Below are positions 14,716-18,564 of a stretch of 18,564 nucleotides of DNA, piece by piece (position 1 is the stretch's first letter; every line of letters begins with the position of its first letter). The notes beneath the pieces were generated by a model, which did no database searches, had not been told where the DNA came from, and saw nothing but the letters and a program-made list of their open reading frames with translations. Position numbers and translations under genes: made by a program. Source of the DNA: JBAZOJ01 sp041648755 (lineage in GTDB: Bacteria; Planctomycetota; B143-G9); contig JBAZOJ010000041.1 in NCBI GenBank assembly GCA_041648755.1, positions 1 to 18,564 of the forward strand. The letters run 5' to 3'.

Positions 14716-15981
14716 TCACTTGCCCTCAAACAACAGGATCAGGATCGCGGTAACGAAGAGATTCACAATCGCGAGCGGGAACAGGAACTTCCACGAAAAG
14801 GAAGTGAGCTGGTCAACGCGCAGCCTCAGGAAAGTCCACCTGAAGAGAAGCGCGACGAAGACGAGAAAGAATATCTTGATGCACAGCCATACGAACGGCC
14901 ACTGAAGCAGGAATGTCCCGCCCAGTGCGCTTCCGGCCACATGCATTCCGATGAAAACAAGACCCGCAAGGCAGATGATCACAAGACCAAAGAACTCGCC
15001 CGTGCGTCGGTACTGGCGCAAAGCGAAGAACGCAGTCCCGATCATCAGGGCGATTATTGCGGTCCAGATGATGCCCGAGTATACGATTCCGAAGGACAGT
15101 TTCGCTGCGGTGAAATCCGCAATGGCAGGAGGACCGTTCCAGCCGCCAAGGAAGAGGACTGCACCGAGGGCTGAGAAAGAGAGCAGGGCGGTGTATTCGC
15201 CCAGAAAGAACATTCCGAACCGGATGCCGGAATACTCTGTGTGATAGCCTCCGGTGATTTCGCTTTCGCCTTCGGGGATGTCAAACGGGGTGCGGTTGGT
15301 TTCGGCGATCATGCAGATCAGGAACAGAATGAAGCCGACTGGCTGGACAAAGGCGAGCATAAGTCCGCCCGTCTGCCAATCCACTATCTTGCCCAATTCG
15401 AAACTGCCCGCAACCATAGCGGCAGCCAGCACAGCGAGAATCAAAGGCACTTCGTAGGTGATCATCTGCGAGGCTGCGCGCAGTCCGCCGATGAGCGAAA
15501 ACTTGCTGTTGGATGCGTATCCGCCTGTCAAGATGCCGATTACAGCCAGTCCGGAGAATCCGAGAACCATCAGCAGCCCGGTAGCATATGCTGACATCTG
15601 GATGCCGGGGCCGAAGGGAACCGCGACAAGAATCATCACCGGGCCCACGAATGCGAAGAACGGCGCCAGCTTGAATGCGGGCTTGTCGGCCGCATCGTGG
15701 ATTATGTCTTCCTTGAACAGCAGCTTGGCGACATCAGCGATTGGCTGCAGAAGCCCCCATGGTCCCGCGCGGTTGGGGCCCGGACGCTCCTGTATGAAAC
15801 CAGCCACTTTGCGCTCGAGAAGCACCGAGTAGGCGACCAGCATCGAGAGTCCGAAAGCCAGAATGCCAGCGCACACTATATATGTGATCCACATTCCGAG
15901 GACGCTATCGGTCGCCACTCGAATGCCGATGGAATTCAGCAGGGGAGAGATAGCGTGCCAGAGCGGTGTCACGGATTCCAC
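14716..15981 (-). CDS. nuoH: NADH-quinone oxidoreductase subunit H (GTG start)
   Basis: A 421-residue membrane subunit that forms much of the quinone chamber and joins the peripheral arm to the pump modules. Conserved blocks are intact: LLERKVAGFIQERPGPNR (54-71), the QPIADVAKLLFKED loop (79-92) and AETNRTPFDIPEGESE (226-241). At 421 residues it is at the long end of the family, through N-terminal and C-terminal hydrophobic segments. The start is GTG 15981, 5 nt after the nuoD stop, with AGGTAG upstream; a second GTG three codons on is possible. The next gene starts 4 nt after its stop. Confidence 0.95.
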   Translation of the reverse strand: MESVTPLWHAISPLLNSIGIRVATDSVLGMWITYIVCAGILAFGLSMLVAYSVLLERKVAGFIQERPGPNRAGPWGLLQPIADVAKLLFKEDIIHDAADKPAFKLAPFFAFVGPVMILVAVPFGPGIQMSAYATGLLMVLGFSGLAVIGILTGGYASNSKFSLIGGLRAASQMITYEVPLILAVLAAAMVAGSFELGKIVDWQTGGLMLAFVQPVGFILFLICMIAETNRTPFDIPEGESEITGGYHTEYSGIRFGMFFLGEYTALLSFSALGAVLFLGGWNGPPAIADFTAAKLSFGIVYSGIIWTAIIALMIGTAFFALRQYRRTGEFFGLVIICLAGLVFIGMHVAGSALGGTFLLQWPFVWLCIKIFFLVFVALLFRWTFLRLRVDQLTSFSWKFLFPLAIVNLFVTAILILLFEGK

Positions 15982-15986
15982 TGGGG

Positions 15987-17183
15987 CTACCTGTCCAATC
16001 CGGGAGCAACGATGTCAAGCGAGGCGAAGATCGCGATGAAGTCGGCAAGCTTGTGGCCCTTGCTGATGGCCCCGATGGCCGACATCGAACTGAAGGAGTT
16101 GTCGCGATACCTTACGCGATAGGGTTTGTCCGAGCCATCGGAGATGATGAACACGCCGTACTCGCCGCGGGGGCCTTCCATTCGGCGATAGGTCTCGTTG
16201 GGGGAAGGGCACAGGCGGCGGGGAATACCTGTCCGGATATGCGCGTCAATCCCGCGCTCTTTCAGAAACTCCGAGGAAATATCCCTCTTCTTCAGGGGCA
16301 GCTTCGCCAGAACAGGGCCTTCCGGCAGCTTATCAAGGCACTGGAGGACAATTCGGCAGCTCTGGCGGGTTTCGGCAAGCCTGACTAAGTATCGGGCGTA
16401 CACGTCGCCTTCTTCACGGGTCGGGATGTCGAAATCCAGTTCCGGATACGGCCCCCAGGGCTCTTCCCTGCGCAGGTCGAACTTCACGCCAGTGGCCCTG
16501 AGGTTCGGCCCGGTGATTCCATACGCGATGGCGGTCTGGCGGTTCAAAACGCCGATGCCCTTGCAGCGCGCGATGAGTATCGGGTTCAGTGTCAGCAGGT
16601 CCTCAATTTCGTCAAGATACCGGGGGTACTCGCTTAAGATCTTGCGGCAGAGTTCAACCCAGCCTTCGGGCAGATCCTGCTGGAAGCCGCCTATACAGGG
16701 GTAATTGATCGTTATGCGTTCACCGGCGACCGATTCGAAGAGGTCGAGGATTTTCTCCCTCTCGCGGAAGGCGTACATATACCCCGTGAAGGAACCCAGC
16801 TCAAGGGCGAAGGTCCCAAGCCAGAGCAGATGGTTGGCCAGTCTCTGCAGTTCGGTCACTATCACCCGGATGTACCAGGCTCGTGGCGGTACTTCGAGTT
16901 CGTACTTCTCGAACAGCGACTCGACCGAAAGCACATAGCCGAGAACGGCCGTCATCGCGCATGTGTAATCCACGCGGTCGCAGTACACGGGCACCTGCTC
17001 GTACAAACGTCGCTCCGAGATCTTCTCGATCGAGCGGTGCAGATAGCCTACTTCAGGATCGACACGCCGGATTATCTCGCCGTCGAGGTGCAGTCGGAAG
17101 TGCATCACCCCGTGCGTGGACGGGTGCTGCGGGCCGATGTTGACGATCATCATGTCGCCGACGGCAAAGTCTGAGTTACTCAC
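15987..17183 (-). CDS. nuoD: NADH-quinone oxidoreductase subunit D (GTG start)
   Basis: A 398-residue 49-kDa-type subunit, related to the large subunit of [NiFe] hydrogenases, which lines the quinone site with NuoB. IGPQHPSTHGVMHFRL (residues 16-31) contains the quinone-site His (H24), and DRVDYTCAM contains the partner Tyr (Y73). The hydrogenase metal Cys motifs are absent, as expected for complex I and unlike group 4 hydrogenases. The C-terminus ends in GLDR, close to the usual VDR. It starts at GTG 17183, which overlaps the nuoC stop by 8 nt and has GGAGGT 5 nt upstream. It is separate from nuoC and not fused to it. Confidence 0.97.
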   Translation of the reverse strand: MSNSDFAVGDMMIVNIGPQHPSTHGVMHFRLHLDGEIIRRVDPEVGYLHRSIEKISERRLYEQVPVYCDRVDYTCAMTAVLGYVLSVESLFEKYELEVPPRAWYIRVIVTELQRLANHLLWLGTFALELGSFTGYMYAFREREKILDLFESVAGERITINYPCIGGFQQDLPEGWVELCRKILSEYPRYLDEIEDLLTLNPILIARCKGIGVLNRQTAIAYGITGPNLRATGVKFDLRREEPWGPYPELDFDIPTREEGDVYARYLVRLAETRQSCRIVLQCLDKLPEGPVLAKLPLKKRDISSEFLKERGIDAHIRTGIPRRLCPSPNETYRRMEGPRGEYGVFIISDGSDKPYRVRYRDNSFSSMSAIGAISKGHKLADFIAIFASLDIVAPGLDR

Positions 17184-17646
17184 TCATAACCTCCGGCAAC
17201 GGCACAATGCGCAGGTCCTGGTAGTCTTTTCTCAAGGGGTAACCTACCCAGTAGTCCGGACAAAAGAGCCTGCGAAGATCGGGATGACCGGCGAAAACTA
17301 TCCCGAACAGGTCGAACATCTCGCGCTCGTACCAGTCGGCCGCAGGCCAGACAGCCGAGAGAGAATGCAATTTTGGCTCTGCGCGATCTACGGATGTCTT
17401 CAGAGTGAACTTGTGCCCGTGCCGGTAGGAGTAGAGCATCACGAAGACTTCCATACGGTCGGGCGGGAAATCGGCTGCGGCGTAATTGTGGAGGAAATCG
17501 CAGGCGAGGCGCTCATCGTCACGGCAGAACTCGGCAATATCCCGGAAATTGTCTGATGGCACTACGGCCACGAGCCCTATCGCCTTCTCGTAGAAGGTGA
17601 CGCCGGGAAAACGATCAAGGAGGGCCTGCCTGATGACCTCGCTCAT
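17176..17646 (-). CDS. nuoC: NADH-quinone oxidoreductase subunit C
   Basis: A 156-residue 30-kDa-type subunit of the connecting module. The diagnostic block is present at residues 105-142: WYEREMFDLFGI, then GHPDLRRLF and YPLRKDY. It pairs with NuoD and scaffolds the peripheral arm. ATG 17646 overlaps the nuoB stop by 4 nt (ATGA), and its 3' end overlaps nuoD by 8 nt, so B-C-D are translationally coupled. Confidence 0.97.
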   Translation of the reverse strand: MSEVIRQALLDRFPGVTFYEKAIGLVAVVPSDNFRDIAEFCRDDERLACDFLHNYAAADFPPDRMEVFVMLYSYRHGHKFTLKTSVDRAEPKLHSLSAVWPAADWYEREMFDLFGIVFAGHPDLRRLFCPDYWVGYPLRKDYQDLRIVPLPEVMSE

Positions 17647-18410
17647 TGCTGTGGTCCGTTCCCGTCAGCAATGGGAGACTCAGGTTCGGGCGATTCCATC
17701 AGCGGAGGGTCGCCCTCGGGGTTTTCGCCGAAACGGGCAGCGTCCAAGAGAGCTTGTGTCTGGAGAAGATGGCGATCATAGCCTTCCAGCAGTTCGCGAT
17801 GCACGAATTCCTTCCAGCGGTCACCATGGAATGCCTTCATGCGGTCAATGGACATCTCAGTAGCACTTTCCGAGAATTGGGTCATGTCGATCTGCTTAAG
17901 AGGATATTTGTCTTCCCACTTCTCGCGCCTGATCTTATCCTGAAGCTTCATGATCCCGTTCAAAAGGGCATCAGGGCGGGGAGGGCAGCCGCCTATATAG
18001 ACGTCAACCGGGAGGATTGTGTCCACTCCGCGCACAACGCTGTAGCAGTCATGGTAGTAGGGTCCGCCGGAAGTGGCGCAAGAGCCCATTGATATCACCC
18101 ATTTGGGTTCGGGCATCTGCTCGTATAGGTGTTTCAGCTTGATGGCCATTTTTTCGGTGAGAGTACCGGCGACGATCAGGAGGTCGGCCTGCCGGGGGGA
18201 TGGGCGAAACACTTCAGCGCCGAATCTGGACATGTCGAATCGCGCGCCGCCAACAGCCATCATTTCAAGGGCGCAACAGGCAAGTCCGGAAGTCACGGGC
18301 CACATGCTGTATGCCTGTGCCCAGTTGAAGATGTACTCAAGGGAACTGACCGCGAAGCCGCCGCCCGGATATTTCCTGAACTGCGGGACTACTCGTTCGC
18401 CTATTCCCAC
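17643..18410 (-). CDS. nuoB: NADH-quinone oxidoreductase subunit B with a C-terminal extension (GTG start)
   Basis: A 255-residue protein that holds cluster N2, the last Fe-S cluster before quinone. Ligands are C45 and C46 in SGLACCALEMM, C111 in MGSCATSGGPYY and C142 in IGGCPPRPDALL. The NuoB core ends near residue 165-170. About 80 further residues follow, first charged and helical, then acidic and Pro-rich (PEGDPPLMESPEPESP); most bacterial NuoB have much less here. The start is GTG 18410, which overlaps the nuoA stop by 10 nt with AAAGG upstream. Confidence 0.95.
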   Translation of the reverse strand: MGIGERVVPQFRKYPGGGFAVSSLEYIFNWAQAYSMWPVTSGLACCALEMMAVGGARFDMSRFGAEVFRPSPRQADLLIVAGTLTEKMAIKLKHLYEQMPEPKWVISMGSCATSGGPYYHDCYSVVRGVDTILPVDVYIGGCPPRPDALLNGIMKLQDKIRREKWEDKYPLKQIDMTQFSESATEMSIDRMKAFHGDRWKEFVHRELLEGYDRHLLQTQALLDAARFGENPEGDPPLMESPEPESPIADGNGPQQ

Positions 18411-18564
18411 TCCAGGTCACCCTTTCTCCAAGCGAAGACAAGGCCGAGAACGAGTATCGCGACGAAGATTCCGATTTCTATCAGGCCACTCCAGCCAAGA
18501 CTGCGCAGATTCACAGCCCAGGGGGCAATGAACGCGACTTCGACCTCGAACAGGATGAAGGTCA
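18401..18564 (-). CDS. nuoA: NADH-quinone oxidoreductase subunit A, C-terminal part
   Basis: The last 53 residues of a NuoA protein; its 5' end lies beyond the right edge. The visible part begins FILFEVEVAFIAPWAV, the conserved loop and helix block with paired acidic residues that is diagnostic for NuoA/ND3. It continues with a final hydrophobic helix and ends in GDLEWE, the usual NuoA ending. Its TAG stop lies 10 nt inside nuoB. As nuoA normally leads these operons, the promoter is expected just outside the window. Confidence 0.93.
   Translation of the reverse strand, partial: TFILFEVEVAFIAPWAVNLRSLGWSGLIEIGIFVAILVLGLVFAWRKGDLEWE

Noticed and set aside
13590..14753. 387-codon plus-strand frame opposite the flavoprotein
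   Set aside because: It is a shadow of a GC-rich gene, with no recognisable domain. The minus strand has the full FAD and NAD(P) motifs.
15987..17183. Membrane-bound [NiFe] hydrogenase large subunit instead of NuoD
   Set aside because: The two CxxC pairs that bind the NiFe centre are missing, and the quinone-site HPSTHG and Tyr are present.
1..18564. CRISPR arrays, insertion sequences, prophage or integrase genes
   Set aside because: No spaced direct repeats, terminal inverted repeats, transposase or integrase motifs were seen. The two tRNAs show no adjacent integrase or duplicated 3' end.

Overview
This is a moderately GC-rich, densely packed bacterial chromosome segment. It shows no insertion sequences, CRISPR arrays or phage genes. 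The genes suggest an uncultivated respiring or syntrophic bacterium: a complex I operon without an NADH-dehydrogenase module, a membrane electron-transfer Fe-S protein of the HdrD/EMO type, a HEAT-repeat protein and an L28 with a four-Cys metal site. I cannot name a phylum from the sequence alone.

Layout, left to right. Positions 2-955 (+) hold the 3' end of a HEAT-repeat protein. Positions 965-1138 (-) hold tRNA-Leu(UAA) and tRNA-Cys(GCA) behind their own promoter. Positions 1218-5054 (-) form a tight four-gene operon: an asparaginase II family enzyme, a 665-residue membrane Fe-S oxidoreductase, a small DUF6485-like Cys-rich protein and a PgsA-type phosphatidyltransferase. A sigma70-like promoter precedes it. 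Positions 5159-5386 (-) are rpmB with its own promoter and terminator. Positions 5592-7019 (+) encode an MFS transporter preceded by a leader that contains a terminator-like hairpin. Positions 7045 to the right edge (-) are a complex I operon read right to left: nuoA (partial), B, C, D, H, a GltD/NfnB-like flavoprotein, nuoI, J, K, L, M, N. Genes overlap or lie within about 20 nt of each other.

The most interesting feature is in the complex I operon. nuoE, nuoF and nuoG are absent from the cluster. Between nuoH and nuoJ, the place of nuoI is taken by two ORFs. The first (490 aa) starts with the membrane-proximal N-terminus typical of NuoI, then continues as a GltD/NfnB-type Fe-S, FAD and NAD(P)H oxidoreductase. 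The second (145 aa) starts with a tail typical of GltD-family flavoproteins, containing a CxxC pair, then continues as the two [4Fe-4S] clusters of NuoI. NuoI therefore looks split open with an NAD(P)H-oxidising flavoprotein built into it. The inferred route is NAD(P)H to FAD to the Fe-S clusters of the GltD-like part, then the two NuoI clusters, NuoB cluster N2 and quinone. Proton pumping would be by NuoH/J/K/L/M/N. This would be a complex I with a substitute, possibly NADPH-specific, input arm.
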